Assembly: GCF_051781005.1 (NCBI RefSeq) | Contig: NZ_JBPWOA010000025.1 | Coordinates: 119,832-183,831, forward strand | Length of the DNA stretch: 64,000 nucleotides | Direction: 5' to 3' | From: Anabaena sp051781005 | GTDB lineage: Bacteria > Cyanobacteriota > Cyanobacteriia > Cyanobacteriales > Nostocaceae | Shown here: positions 45,156 through 53,995 of the stretch, one piece after another | Position numbering within the stretch: position 1 is the stretch's first letter | Layout: each line of letters opens with the position of its first letter | Position numbers and translations under genes: made by a program | Notes under the pieces: model-generated | The model's database searches: none | What the model saw: only the letters and a program-made list of their open reading frames with translations | Told to the model about the DNA's origin: nothing

Positions 45156-46214
45156 TTAAAAATCGAATTCCTGTTCTTCTGAAGATGTTATTTCTCTAAA
45201 AATACCTGTATTAATATCAAATTCCATATTTGTTTCAGAATCGCCATAATTAACGTTAACTAGTAAAAGATATTGAGGTAATGGTGCTTCTCTTAAATTA
45301 TATGATAGCGGAAATTCTTCATTTTCATAACCTTTCATACTTCTTATCAAGTTTTGATTAAAATCTAAATCTAGACCTCGAAAGTATCTAAATAGTATTT
45401 GATAAGCTAAGGGAACAGTAAATTTATATATACTCTTACCATCTATAGAAATTTTGTGATTTTTATCTTTCTCAGGATAATAAGGATCTATTTCTCTAAT
45501 AATTGATTCTACTATATCAACAGGTACAACTACTGCATGATTTCGTTTTGTCGTCGAAGGAAAAAATGAATAATCATGAAACTTTTCGATGGGTTGATAA
45601 TCATACATCAATAACATAGGATATTTGACATTACTACTAATTATATTTAGTTGCTTACCTTTAATTTCTGCAAATTTTCTTGTTGTTTTATGTCTTATTT
45701 TTGCTTCAAGAGAAGTGACACCCTCAAAAGGATGGCTACCAGGATATATAATCTTTACAATAAACCCTATGTCGCCAAATTGCCTTTCAGGATTACCAGT
45801 AAATTTATATGCTGCTGAATTAATCTTGATTGGTAGTGAAGATAAACCATCAATTTGAATATTACGAAATAGTTTTCTATATTCAAAAAATATTTTTCTA
45901 GTAATGAAATCTTCGTTCCAATCTGATGGATAACTATCTAATATTTGTTGACGGAAAATATTTTCTAATTCACTATACAATGTCATGAGAGACATATTTT
46001 CAGGGCGAGGGCTTAACCTAGCACCTTTAACCTCCCATTCTCCTCTACGTACCATTTCATCAAAACAGGAGCGACATACATTAACCTGTTTACGTCCTGG
46101 GGAATACCAAACAGCAGTAATGGCTGCCGATGAATATTCTGCAACACACTTTTCTGTTTGAATTTCACAAATATCTTTTAGTATGACACCGCTGGGTTCT
46201 ACTCTTGTAATCAT
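45156..46214 (-). CDS. Putative zinc-ribbon plus PD-(D/E)XK nuclease-like protein
   Basis: A 352-residue protein from the ATG at 46214, chosen because AGGAGA lies 6 bases upstream; another ATG is at 46220. The N-terminal part has C16, C23, C47 and C50 (NVCRSCFDEMV), a likely zinc ribbon. Residues about 146-172 read FGDIGFIVKI then SLEAKIRHKTTR, giving D148 and E170-x-K172, the spacing of a PD-(D/E)XK nuclease core. I do not recognise a named family. The start overlaps the stop of an upstream open frame (from about 46370) that has no clear start codon. A DNA-processing or defence role is possible. Confidence 0.65.
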   Translation of the reverse strand: MITRVEPSGVILKDICEIQTEKCVAEYSSAAITAVWYSPGRKQVNVCRSCFDEMVRRGEWEVKGARLSPRPENMSLMTLYSELENIFRQQILDSYPSDWNEDFITRKIFFEYRKLFRNIQIDGLSSLPIKINSAAYKFTGNPERQFGDIGFIVKIIYPGSHPFEGVTSLEAKIRHKTTRKFAEIKGKQLNIISSNVKYPMLLMYDYQPIEKFHDYSFFPSTTKRNHAVVVPVDIVESIIREIDPYYPEKDKNHKISIDGKSIYKFTVPLAYQILFRYFRGLDLDFNQNLIRSMKGYENEEFPLSYNLREAPLPQYLLLVNVNYGDSETNMEFDINTGIFREITSSEEQEFDF

Positions 46215-46377
46215 AGTCATTCTCCTAACTTAGATTCACTAGCCAACCACTCAGTTGGCCTATCTCTATCACCGCATAAGACTTGCCAAGCCTCAATACA
46301 ATATTCTATTTGTCTATCGGTTAACCCGTTACGATTTCTGGCTCTTGCGTTGTTTTTATGGTGGCTGAGGATTGTTT

Positions 46378-46405
46378 ATAAAAAAACCCTTGCCACGTAA
46401 GGGTT
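46378..46405 (-). terminator. Rho-independent terminator
   Basis: On the minus strand AACCCTT (46405-46399), a 7-base loop and AAGGGTT (46391-46385) are followed by a run of T. It would stop transcription arriving from the right before the zinc-ribbon gene. Confidence 0.75.
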
Positions 46406-46647
46406 ATAAGGGATTATGATCCTTTTTGAATGAAATGCCTACAGGATAAGGCTTTCAATGATTTTGAACCAGGTTTTCCATAAAAAAACCGAAGAACCCG
46501 ATTTCTTTGTTCTCAAAAAAGTGACATATATGATGAAACTCCTGCCAGATAAAGAAGCAGAAGCTTTAATGATCTTTTAAACGCAATGTCGAATATAACT
46601 CCTCACCAGCGAGGAATTGATACCTATCCGCCATCTGATTGATTTTA

Positions 46648-46935
46648 TCAAATATCCGTTCCTAAACTCTGGGCATAAATTACTTCAATATTGCTACCAA
46701 ATTGCAATTTATCTAAGGATTCTGTGAAAAACACAAAACCCTTATACGCAGTCACATATTTATATATTTTCGTAAAAAAACCTTCACTGGTGACAATGAC
46801 AAGCGGCTCTTCACCTTTGGAGAGAATATTCAAAAAATCTTCTAACTTCACACAAATACCAGTTCCTCGATGAGTGAAAATACTACCACCAATAGCAGCA
46901 GGTTGAGTAGCCGCGTCACCACTGTAATAGCTCAT
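46648..46935 (-). CDS. Conserved hypothetical protein (95 aa)
   Basis: A 95-residue protein: MSYYSGDAATQPAAIGGSIF, THRGTGICVKLEDFLNILSK, EPLVIVTSEGFFTKIYKYV, AYKGFVFFTESLDKLQFG, and an end LGTDI. No signal peptide or membrane segment. The alternating strands suggest a small beta-rich fold. I do not recognise the family. It lies 40 bp downstream of aroH on the same strand. Confidence 0.7.
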   Translation of the reverse strand: MSYYSGDAATQPAAIGGSIFTHRGTGICVKLEDFLNILSKGEEPLVIVTSEGFFTKIYKYVTAYKGFVFFTESLDKLQFGSNIEVIYAQSLGTDI

Positions 46936-46975
46936 TTGGCGCTAACTTTTACATAATATTATTGACCTGCTGATT

Positions 46976-47389
46976 TTAAGCTTTTGTTTTAATTACTGGC
47001 TGTGAGGTTTGTAACGTTTGCGATAAACCCCAGTCTGGGCGCAATTTAGCCGCTTGACGTAAATAAATGTGGTGAATGGGGGCGGAAGTTGGTAAATAAG
47101 CGTGGATTAAAAACCGAATGCAACGCTGTAAACTGCCTTCAACGTGCATTTGCTGGACATCCAACATAGCTACACTATCCCATAAAGGACGACTGCGAGC
47201 GATCGCGGCTGGAAAAATAGCATCTAAATCTCGTGTGACAGAAAAAGTAACGCTAATCATTTCTGTTGGTTGGAGTTCATTCCGTTGTTCCAGTTCATCA
47301 AGCAGTTCTGTCACCGCTTCTCGGATTGCTTCCACGCTATTATCTGCAACGGTTGTTGCACCACGAATCGCTCGCATTTGCCATTCCAC
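46976..47389 (-). CDS. aroH: Chorismate mutase (AroH type)
   Basis: A 137-residue protein beginning MEWQMRAIRGATTVADNS, with the substrate-binding Arg in AIRGATT, DAIFPAAIAR, LDVQQMHVEGSLQRCIR with a second conserved Arg, and HIYLRQAAKLRPDWGLSQ. This is the trimeric AroH fold that turns chorismate into prephenate for Phe and Tyr synthesis. A GTG at 47389 with AGGAGG nine bases upstream is the best start; the TTG at 47395 is too close to that site. Confidence 0.93.
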   Translation of the reverse strand: MEWQMRAIRGATTVADNSVEAIREAVTELLDELEQRNELQPTEMISVTFSVTRDLDAIFPAAIARSRPLWDSVAMLDVQQMHVEGSLQRCIRFLIHAYLPTSAPIHHIYLRQAAKLRPDWGLSQTLQTSQPVIKTKA

Positions 47390-47410
47390 TTCCAAAATCC
47401 TCCTAATATT

Positions 47411-47456
47411 TTAGTCATTGGTCATTAGTCATTAGTCATTAGTCATTAGTCATTAG
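47411..47456. repeat. Heptamer tandem repeat (AGTCATT type)
   Basis: About six tandem copies of a heptamer (AGTCATT/GGTCATT) upstream of aroH, similar to those at 52255. Confidence 0.9.
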
Positions 47457-47583
47457 CGCAAAGACTATTACAGCAGATTGCAGGTTGCAGGAGGTACGAA
47501 ATTTAAGCACAAAGCCATATACAACAAAACTTTCAATCCTATTCCCTGTTCCCTGCTGTAACTAGTGACTATTGACAATTAAT

Positions 47584-48405
47584 TTACGGTCTATACAACC
47601 ACAAGGGTAAACCACTTGTAGACATTTCAAATTCGAGCCAATCAATTCCAGCCCCAATTCCTGATTTCTTCAGACGACTCCCAGGTAGAACTCGACTCAG
47701 CAATGGTTTACGTTCTTCCAGCGTATAGCAAGGAGTTTTTTCTGGATCAAGTCCGACTAATTCGGCTGTCCAGCGACGTGCATCTTCTTCTGTTCCCAAG
47801 CGGTCTACAACACCTAACTCTAAGGCTTGCTCTCCGGTGAAGATGCGGCCATCAGCAAAAGTTTTTACGGTGTCTACCGCTAAAGAACGTCCTTCGGCTA
47901 CGGTTTGCACAAACTGCTGATAACTGACATCAATCAATTGTTGCAGAATGTTTTCCTCTGGTTCTGTCAATTCCCGATCAAAAGACAAAATGTCTTTGTA
48001 TGGTCCAGACTTAATCACCTTAAAGGAAACACCAACTTTTTCTAGGAGGCGTTCTAAGTTATTTCCCCGCAGAATCACACCTATACTGCCTGTAATCGTG
48101 CCGGGGTTAGCCACAATGTGTTCGGCTCCCATACCAATGTAAACGCCGCCAGAAGCCGAAATATTGCCAAAGCTGGCGACAATTTTAGTTTTTTTCTGCA
48201 ACCGCCTCAGAGCGCTGTAGATTTCTTGGGAATCTCCTACTGTACCGCCAGGACTATCTATGCGTAACAGTAAAGCTGGAAATTTCTTTTCTTCTACAGT
48301 TTTCAGAGCTTCTAATACCCGTTTGCGGGTAGCACTGGCGATCGCACCAGTAATTTCAATCCGAGCAATTTGTTTACGAAATCTGGGCTTAAAAGGCCAA
48401 ACCAT
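47584..48405 (-). CDS. sppA: Signal peptide peptidase SppA (short form)
   Basis: A 273-residue serine peptidase. The core contains LRIDSPGGTVGDSQEIYSAL, NISASGGVYIGMGA with the nucleophile S85, GTITGSIGVI and SGPYKDILSFDRELTEPE with K137 as general base. Short SppA proteins form octameric bowls and degrade released signal peptides; a membrane helix is not obvious at the N-terminus. I use the ATG at 48405 rather than a GTG at 48420. It lies about 190 bp upstream of aroH on the same strand, separated by a heptamer repeat. Confidence 0.92.
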   Translation of the reverse strand: MVWPFKPRFRKQIARIEITGAIASATRKRVLEALKTVEEKKFPALLLRIDSPGGTVGDSQEIYSALRRLQKKTKIVASFGNISASGGVYIGMGAEHIVANPGTITGSIGVILRGNNLERLLEKVGVSFKVIKSGPYKDILSFDRELTEPEENILQQLIDVSYQQFVQTVAEGRSLAVDTVKTFADGRIFTGEQALELGVVDRLGTEEDARRWTAELVGLDPEKTPCYTLEERKPLLSRVLPGSRLKKSGIGAGIDWLEFEMSTSGLPLWLYRP

Positions 48406-48845
48406 GAGCAATCCAATCACCTATTAATAGACTTAATATAAGATGTCCAGCGGTCAGACGACCTCCCTAACTCTGTTAAGAAAGGTGAGCAGGCATAAGA
48501 CTATTTAAAATCTTAAGGAAAATTTTAGATTTTGTGTATAGTTTTATTGGCTATATTTTTGCTATATTTCTTCATAAAGGAATATGTATTCAAACACCTA
48601 TTTCTCTACTAAATGTTTGCAGTGGTTGGACACAATCACACATTAAAGCTGTAGTCAAAGATAATTACAGTTTAATAGCAAAGCCTGGTCATTAGCCACA
48701 AGTTGCTAACGACTAAATTTGGGCATGAATATAAATACTTGGTCGTACTAGAGATAACTGGAGTTACAAACAGCTAGGAAGATATTTTAGTGAAGATTAA
48801 CTGGGCTGTAAGTTATCTAAAGACATCAGCAAGAGTGATCAATAT
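48406..48845. other. Intergenic region, no gene seen
   Basis: About 440 AT-rich bases upstream of sppA without a supported ORF, presumably carrying its promoter. Confidence 0.4.
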
Positions 48846-49142
48846 TCAGGAATCAATGCGGAGAATTTGACAGCGGTAATAAGCATAGATATCAAACAGC
48901 CCGCCAACAAAAGCGCAAGTCAGACTAATGACAAATAGACCATTGAGGGGACTACCAGTACCAAAGGTGGCGAGAAAATGCAGAATCTGATTGGGAATAT
49001 TCTCAGTTATGCCTTGTAAGCCTGGGATGTAACCAGAAAGGCATAAAAAGACCAGTGTACCGCCGACGAAGAAAATAGGCGCGATAAAACTGAAAACAGT
49101 GGTGAGTACGAGAGATCGGAGAAAGTTAGCAAATATGCTCAT
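48846..49142 (-). CDS. Small membrane protein (98 aa), unknown function
   Basis: A 98-residue protein from the ATG at 49142. Two hydrophobic segments, LVLTTVFSFIAPIFFVGGTL and GLFVISLTCAFVGGLFDIYA, with a polar loop SGYIPGLQGITENIPN between. No motif is recognised. An upstream in-frame ATG at 49196 would add 18 residues. Confidence 0.65.
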   Translation of the reverse strand: MSIFANFLRSLVLTTVFSFIAPIFFVGGTLVFLCLSGYIPGLQGITENIPNQILHFLATFGTGSPLNGLFVISLTCAFVGGLFDIYAYYRCQILRIDS

Positions 49143-49522
49143 GATCAGGCAAGCTCCGGGATTAATGTAGACGATGGCTGAACAACTGCACGTCATCTTC
49201 TACAATAAGTGCGATCGCTCCTGAACATTCAATATGTCAAAAATCTTAAGTTTTCATTAAAAGAGAACCCAATCAGTTTCATAAAATGCCGCCGCTAATT
49301 AAAGAGCTTATAAACTCCAAAACCCTTGATTTATCGAACTTTTATCTTCAAAAATCGAATCTAAATATATTGCATCACGCTTAATAATAGCTTAATTATA
49401 TGAGAAAGTATTTAAAGTAAGTTAACGTTTGACCCGAAAAGAAGAGAGACAAAAAAAATTCATGAAAAATGAGTGATGACTTTCGCTATTCTTAAAGCAG
49501 TTACCGAGTTAGCTAAAGAACA
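49143..49522. other. Divergent intergenic region
   Basis: About 380 bases between two divergent genes, with one HIP1 site near 49210 and no supported ORF. It should hold the promoter of the MlaE permease gene. Confidence 0.4.
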
Positions 49523-50320
49523 TTGAGCCAGACTATATCCAAATTCAGTTTAGGAGCATGGAGTCAGCGATTGCTGGCAGCGATTTTTTTGGGTGGACAA
49601 ATAATAATTCACCTCCTCAAGGGCAAAATCCATCGGCGCAACACCCTAGAGCAATTAGCCGCAGTTGGTCCAGATTCCCTATTTATCGCCTTAATCACAG
49701 CCATTTTCGTGGGTGCAGTATTTACCATTCAAGTAGCGCGGGAATTTATCAACTTTGGTGCAGGAAACCTAGTTGGCGGAGTTTTGGCCGTAGCCTTGAC
49801 AAGGGAACTCACCCCAGTGCTAACAGCAGTGATTTTGGCAGGACGGGTTGGTTCTGCCTTTGCAGCGGAAATTGGGACAATGCGAGTCACAGAACAAATT
49901 GATGCTCTGTTAATGTTAAAAACAGACCCCATTGATTACCTCGTTATTCCCAGACTCCTAGCTTGTTTATTAATGTTGCCCATCTTAACCCTGCTATCCT
50001 TAGTCACTGGGATGTTTGGGGGATTAATCATTGCCACCAACATTTACAATCTCTCAGATACAGTATTTTTAGACTCAGCCCGTAACTTTCTGGGTATCTG
50101 GGATATTTGTAGTGCGATGATTAAAGCCGGTTGCTTTGGCGTTTTAATAGCCATCATCGGCTGTAGTTGGGGTTTAACCACAACAGGAGGAGCTAAAGGT
50201 GTGGGACAATCAACCACAACAGCTGTTGTTACAGCCTTGCTGATTATTTTTGTTAGCAACTTCTTTCTTTCTTGGTTAATGTTTCAGGGGCCTGGTAGTG
50301 GATTATCACAAGGGATGTAA
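49523..50320 (+). CDS. MlaE family lipid ABC transporter permease
   Basis: A 265-residue membrane protein from a TTG at 49523. It contains GPDSLFIALITAIFVGAVFT, QVAREFINFGAGNLVGGVL, the conserved LTRELTPVLTAVILAGRVGS and AFAAEIGTMRVTEQIDAL blocks, and several helices. MlaE permeases move phospholipids between membranes; in plants and cyanobacteria related proteins (TGD1 type) carry lipids for thylakoid and outer membranes. The ATPase and MCE subunits are not nearby. TTG is accepted because the upstream residues already align with the family start. Confidence 0.92.
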   Translation: MSQTISKFSLGAWSQRLLAAIFLGGQIIIHLLKGKIHRRNTLEQLAAVGPDSLFIALITAIFVGAVFTIQVAREFINFGAGNLVGGVLAVALTRELTPVLTAVILAGRVGSAFAAEIGTMRVTEQIDALLMLKTDPIDYLVIPRLLACLLMLPILTLLSLVTGMFGGLIIATNIYNLSDTVFLDSARNFLGIWDICSAMIKAGCFGVLIAIIGCSWGLTTTGGAKGVGQSTTTAVVTALLIIFVSNFFLSWLMFQGPGSGLSQGM

Positions 50321-50428
50321 AGGAGAAAGGAAGAAGGAAGCAGGCTTGCCCTGAGCGTTCACGTAGTGTGTCGAAGACAAGTCGAAGGGGAGCAGGGAGC
50401 AGGGAGAAAATTATTTATAATCTCTTCC

Positions 50429-50472
50429 CAATAACCAATAACCAATGACCAATGACCAATGACTAATGACTA
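50429..50472. repeat. Heptamer tandem repeat (CCAATAA/CCAATGA type)
   Basis: Six or so heptamers CCAATAA, CCAATGA and CTAATGA in tandem before the DUF3119 gene. A GGGAGCA/TCGAAG-rich small repeat precedes it at about 50342-50405. Confidence 0.85.
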
Positions 50473-50515
50473 AAATAAAAGATTAATATCTACTGACAAA
50501 ACAGGAGAAAAGATT

Positions 50516-50902
50516 GTGACCAGTTCATTAGCGCCTAATTCTACCTCGACTGTGGAACTCAAGCCAAGTTACAATATCCCTGTCATCTTAGTGCTTGCAG
50601 CCATTCCCCTACTGCTAGTACAACCTTGGGTAGGAGGAGTGTTTACAGTGATGGGTTTGTTTTTGATGTTGCAGGCTGTAACACTGCGTTGTCAATTTAC
50701 AACCACCGATTTTGATATTTACCGAGGGGAAAAATTAATTCGGCGTTTTCCTTACCAAGAATGGCAAAACTGGCGAATTTTCTGGAATAGAGTTCCCATT
50801 TTGTTTTACTTTAAAGAAATTAATAGCATTCACTTTCTGCCGATTTTATTTGACCCCAACGCCTTAAAATCTTGCTTAGAACAGCGTTGTCCACGTATTT
50901 AG
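50516..50902 (+). CDS. DUF3119 family membrane protein
   Basis: A 128-residue protein starting at a GTG with AGGAGA about 9 bases upstream. Residues 20-60 form two membrane segments (IPVILVLAAIPLLLVQPWVG and VFTVMGLFLMLQAV), then TTTDFDIYRGEKLIRRFPYQ, EWQNWRIFWNRVPILFYFKE and IHFLPILFDP. This matches DUF3119, conserved in cyanobacteria and chloroplasts, function unknown. The DUF3086 gene follows, a pairing that suggests a shared role. Confidence 0.85.
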   Translation: MTSSLAPNSTSTVELKPSYNIPVILVLAAIPLLLVQPWVGGVFTVMGLFLMLQAVTLRCQFTTTDFDIYRGEKLIRRFPYQEWQNWRIFWNRVPILFYFKEINSIHFLPILFDPNALKSCLEQRCPRI

Positions 50903-50965
50903 TGCTTTAAGATTGTATATTTCTCAAAGCTATTTATTCGCATCATTAGGAATTTACTATTGTTT

Positions 50966-52252
50966 ATGAACCCAGAGGAATCTCAAACCCCAAAACCAAT
51001 TGATGAATGGTGGGAAGAAACGCCAGCACAAAGTCCTACAGGTGAAAACCCAGAAATTATATCTTCTGAGTCAGTACAGGCAACAGAAGTACCAACTTTA
51101 GCAGATGAACCACAAACAAATGATGCCTCTTTTGCATCATCCATCGCTAATACAGAACCCGAAGATTTCACAGTAGAACCTCAAGAAGAATCTAAAAGCG
51201 AGGTAGTGACACAATTAGCAGTAGAAACTGGGGTGCTGGAGTCAGAAGCAGAGCTTAATTCACTATATGCACAAATAGGGCAACGAGTAGCCGATTTACA
51301 AGCAACTGAAGCAGTACTAAAAGCGGAAATATCCCAATTACAAACTACTTACAAAACCCTTCAAGGACAAGTAAGTGAAACCCAAACGGCACTCTCGAAA
51401 ATGGTGCAAGAGTCCTTAGTGCTGTTAGAACAACGTAAACAAGCGTTGCAAATTTCTGTAGAACAACTAGAACGCCGTCAAGAACGTATTCGTAATGAAA
51501 TGCGAACTACCTTTGCGGGAACATCTCAAGATTTGGCAATTCGGGTACAGGGTTTTAAAGACTATCTCACAGGTAGTTTACAAGATTTAGCATCAGCAGC
51601 AGAGCAATTGCAACTGGTTCCGGCTGTGAGGGAAAGAGAAAAACCAGCGGTGAAAGAGGCTAAACCTGTTGAACAACAGCCACCTACATTGCAATTGGCC
51701 CAACAACAGTTTCAAGATACAACCAAACAAATTCGCCGTTTAATTGACCAATACCGCAACCAACCCGATTATTATGGCGCTGTGTGGCAGTTGCGACGAA
51801 CTTTTGAACCAATTCATGCAGAACGAGTTTCTAATTGGTTTTTCACCTTGGGGGGACGGGGTGCTTTACGGACAATGGGTAGCCGTTTGCAGAATATCTT
51901 GATTGCATCGGCAGCAATTTCCATATTACACAAGTTACATGGCGATCGCACACGCACTCTAATTTTAGCCAATACACCAGAACGTTTGGGTGAATGGCGA
52001 CGCGGTTTACAAGATTGTTTGGGAATTGGCCGTCCAGATTTTGGCCCTGATAGAGGTGTGGTTTTGTTTGAAGCACCTACAGCTTTAGCCCAAAAAGCAG
52101 ACCGATTGGTTAAAGCCAATCAATTGCCTTTAATTATCATTGATGATTCAGAGGAGCAAATTAGCTTAGGATTGTTACAATTCCCTTTGTGGTTAGCTTT
52201 TGCACCTGACCCCAAAACCATGAGAGATCGTGATTTTGATGATGAATTTTAA
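50966..52252 (+). CDS. DUF3086 family protein
   Basis: A 428-residue protein from the ATG at 50966. The first 90 residues are acidic and low-complexity. Residues about 95-210 form a long coiled coil (AEAELNSLYAQIGQRVADLQ and onward, ERRQERIRNEMR). The C-terminal DUF3086 domain reads LIDQYRNQPDYYGAVWQLRR, FFTLGGRGALRTMGSRLQNI and ALAQKADRLVKANQLPLIII. No enzyme motif is seen. It is cyanobacterium-specific and of unknown function. It follows the DUF3119 gene closely. Confidence 0.88.
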   Translation: MNPEESQTPKPIDEWWEETPAQSPTGENPEIISSESVQATEVPTLADEPQTNDASFASSIANTEPEDFTVEPQEESKSEVVTQLAVETGVLESEAELNSLYAQIGQRVADLQATEAVLKAEISQLQTTYKTLQGQVSETQTALSKMVQESLVLLEQRKQALQISVEQLERRQERIRNEMRTTFAGTSQDLAIRVQGFKDYLTGSLQDLASAAEQLQLVPAVREREKPAVKEAKPVEQQPPTLQLAQQQFQDTTKQIRRLIDQYRNQPDYYGAVWQLRRTFEPIHAERVSNWFFTLGGRGALRTMGSRLQNILIASAAISILHKLHGDRTRTLILANTPERLGEWRRGLQDCLGIGRPDFGPDRGVVLFEAPTALAQKADRLVKANQLPLIIIDDSEEQISLGLLQFPLWLAFAPDPKTMRDRDFDDEF

Positions 52253-52254
52253 TT

Positions 52255-52301
52255 TAGTCATTGGTCATTAGTCATTGGTCATTAGTCATTGGTCATTAGT
52301 A
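52255..52301. repeat. Heptamer tandem repeat (AGTCATT/GGTCATT type)
   Basis: Alternating AGTCATT and GGTCATT heptamers directly after the DUF3086 stop codon. Confidence 0.9.
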
Positions 52302-52429
52302 ACAATATTTCACTCTAGACTAGTGACCAAATAATTACTAATTCTTAATTGAAGAGGGTACAAGCTCTAACTGATTGAAATTAAGTTGGTGTAGTCTTCT
52401 GGAAGCACTATTACGAATTACGAATTATT

Positions 52430-53110
52430 ATGGCTATTTGGTTAACTTTGTGTGGGGCTGTTGTTTTATTAGCTTACCTGTTGGGTTCTTTCCCTACTGG
52501 GTATATTACCGGAAAGCTGTTAAAAGGTATTGATATTCGGGAAGTTGGGTCTGGTTCAACGGGTGCAACAAATGTACTGAGAACTTTAGGGAAAGTTCCA
52601 GGGGCTTTTGTGTTATTAATTGATTGCTTAAAGGGAGTTTTAGCAATAAATATCGTTTATGTTTTATTCAATCTTGCTCCCAGTCAAAATTTAACTCCAT
52701 CAACATTAAATGTAGAACTATGGCAACCTTGGTTAGGAACTTTAGCAGGATTAGCTGCCATTTTAGGTCATAGTAAATCAGTCTTTTTAGGTTTTACTGG
52801 TGGTAAATCTGTAGCTACTGGTGTGGGGATTTTGTTAGCCTTAAGTTGGCAGGTTGGATTATCCACAATAGGGGTTTTTGCTGTTGTTGTAGCGATATCC
52901 AGAATTGTGTCTTTGAGTTCTATTGCTGGTGCTGTTGCTGTTTCTATTCTGATGGTAATTTTCCATCAACCTTTACCCTATATTTTACTTGGTATCGCTG
53001 GGGGTTTATATGTAATTGTCCGTCACCGCAGTAATATTGAAAGATTGCTGGCAGGTACTGAACCAAAAATTGGACAGAAGGTAGAGACAGAAACGGAACA
53101 GACAGCATAA
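52430..53110 (+). CDS. plsY: Glycerol-3-phosphate acyltransferase PlsY
   Basis: A 226-residue membrane acyltransferase that uses acyl-phosphate to make lysophosphatidic acid, the first step of phospholipid synthesis. The signatures are LLGSFPTGYITGKLLKGIDI, REVGSGSTGATNVLRTLG, AILGHSKSVFLGFTGGKSVA and LLAGTEPKIG. Five to seven membrane helices fit the family. It stands as a single gene and is followed by a strong hairpin at 53273. Confidence 0.95.
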   Translation: MAIWLTLCGAVVLLAYLLGSFPTGYITGKLLKGIDIREVGSGSTGATNVLRTLGKVPGAFVLLIDCLKGVLAINIVYVLFNLAPSQNLTPSTLNVELWQPWLGTLAGLAAILGHSKSVFLGFTGGKSVATGVGILLALSWQVGLSTIGVFAVVVAISRIVSLSSIAGAVAVSILMVIFHQPLPYILLGIAGGLYVIVRHRSNIERLLAGTEPKIGQKVETETEQTA

Positions 53111-53272
53111 TTGTTGGGAAGGGAAAATTTTTAATTAAGAATAAAGCCTTTTTGCCACGACCATTTGGGTTTAAGTCAAGAGCCACAATCTGGTGATTTG
53201 GCGGTCTTCAATTAGAGGTGGGTTTGAATCTCCCTCTAAGAAAGCCTCCTGCCTCCTTCAATAATTATAAAA

Positions 53273-53304
53273 GCCGCTAGAATTAATATTTTCTAGCGGT
53301 TTTC
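53273..53304. terminator. Bidirectional Rho-independent terminator
   Basis: AAAAGCCGCTAGAA and TTCTAGCGGTTTT pair perfectly around a short AT loop. T-runs follow on both strands, so it can end plsY from the left and the small minus-strand gene from the right. Confidence 0.85.
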
Positions 53305-53343
53305 TAATTTCTATTTAAGTCTGTTATGCCGTAAATTAATTGG

Positions 53344-53517
53344 TTATATTTCGTTTGGTGGCAGGAATGTATCAAGTGCTGATATATTATCAGGTATTGG
53401 TATTGATAGTGCGTTTAAATTTTCTAATTGTGAAGTTATCAGAGAACCTAATGTCACACCACCGGAAACACTTTCTTGCTGTTCAATAGATAAGCTGGTG
53501 AACAGTTTGTTATTCAT
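53344..53517 (-). CDS. Small peptide with double-glycine leader (bacteriocin/RiPP-like precursor)
   Basis: The minus-strand ATG at 53517 gives 57 residues. The leader MNNKLFTSLSIEQQESVSGG ends in GG at residues 19-20 and matches the 'LS.eq.e.VsGG' pattern of peptides exported and cleaved by C39-peptidase ABC transporters. The remaining 37 residues, from VTLGSLITSQLENL to FLPPNEI, have no Cys. A longer frame upstream to 53661 lacks any such character. No processing genes are nearby, so the exporter would be encoded elsewhere. Known cyanobacterial bacteriocin families have this leader type. Confidence 0.75.
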   Translation of the reverse strand: MNNKLFTSLSIEQQESVSGGVTLGSLITSQLENLNALSIPIPDNISALDTFLPPNEI

Positions 53518-53995
53518 AATTGTTGTTTTCCTATGTACCAGACATTGACTGTAGCAAATAGTTTTGAAGCTATTGTAACCACAAATTAATACTAGAAAAT
53601 ATGACTGTTGCATAAAAGCGTATTTGACAATTATTTTTACTTGGATTGAGTATAGACACACACATTAAAGCTACTTAATTCATGTTTATGGTTTTGAATA
53701 TAAAGAAATAACAAATATTTACTAAACTCCTAAGCGATAATTTATAGCGATTTAGGTTTACTCATGGGATGTTATTAATCTTGCTTAATTAGAGATAGGC
53801 ATTATTATAAATGATTCACTTTGCAACATTATGATTAAATACTTATAGATGTAGTTATAAAGAGTCATGGATAATTAAAGTTGTTATAATCAAAAAATGT
53901 GATATGATTAGTAGTTCTCTAAAAACGTGCTGGGTGAAGAACGTAGAGATAAAACTCAGCACATCTACAATACTCAGCACGAAGAACTCTAGTTT
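53518..53995. other. Intergenic region upstream of der
   Basis: Nearly 480 AT-rich bases separate the minus-strand peptide gene from der. No supported ORF; both promoters should lie here. Confidence 0.4.

Noticed and set aside
46430..46640. Plus-strand frame ending in SNITPHQRGIDTYPPSD
   Set aside because: The stretch is protein-like but short, contains an internal stop and has no recognised family; too weak to call even as a pseudogene.
49558..49902. Plus-strand ORF of 114 aa within the MlaE gene
   Set aside because: Out-of-frame shadow of the MlaE permease.
53180..53250. tRNA-like stretch (GGGTTTGAATCTCCC)
   Set aside because: The TpsiC-like loop is suggestive, but its stem pairs poorly and no acceptor, D or anticodon stem can be drawn; at most a tRNA-derived fragment.
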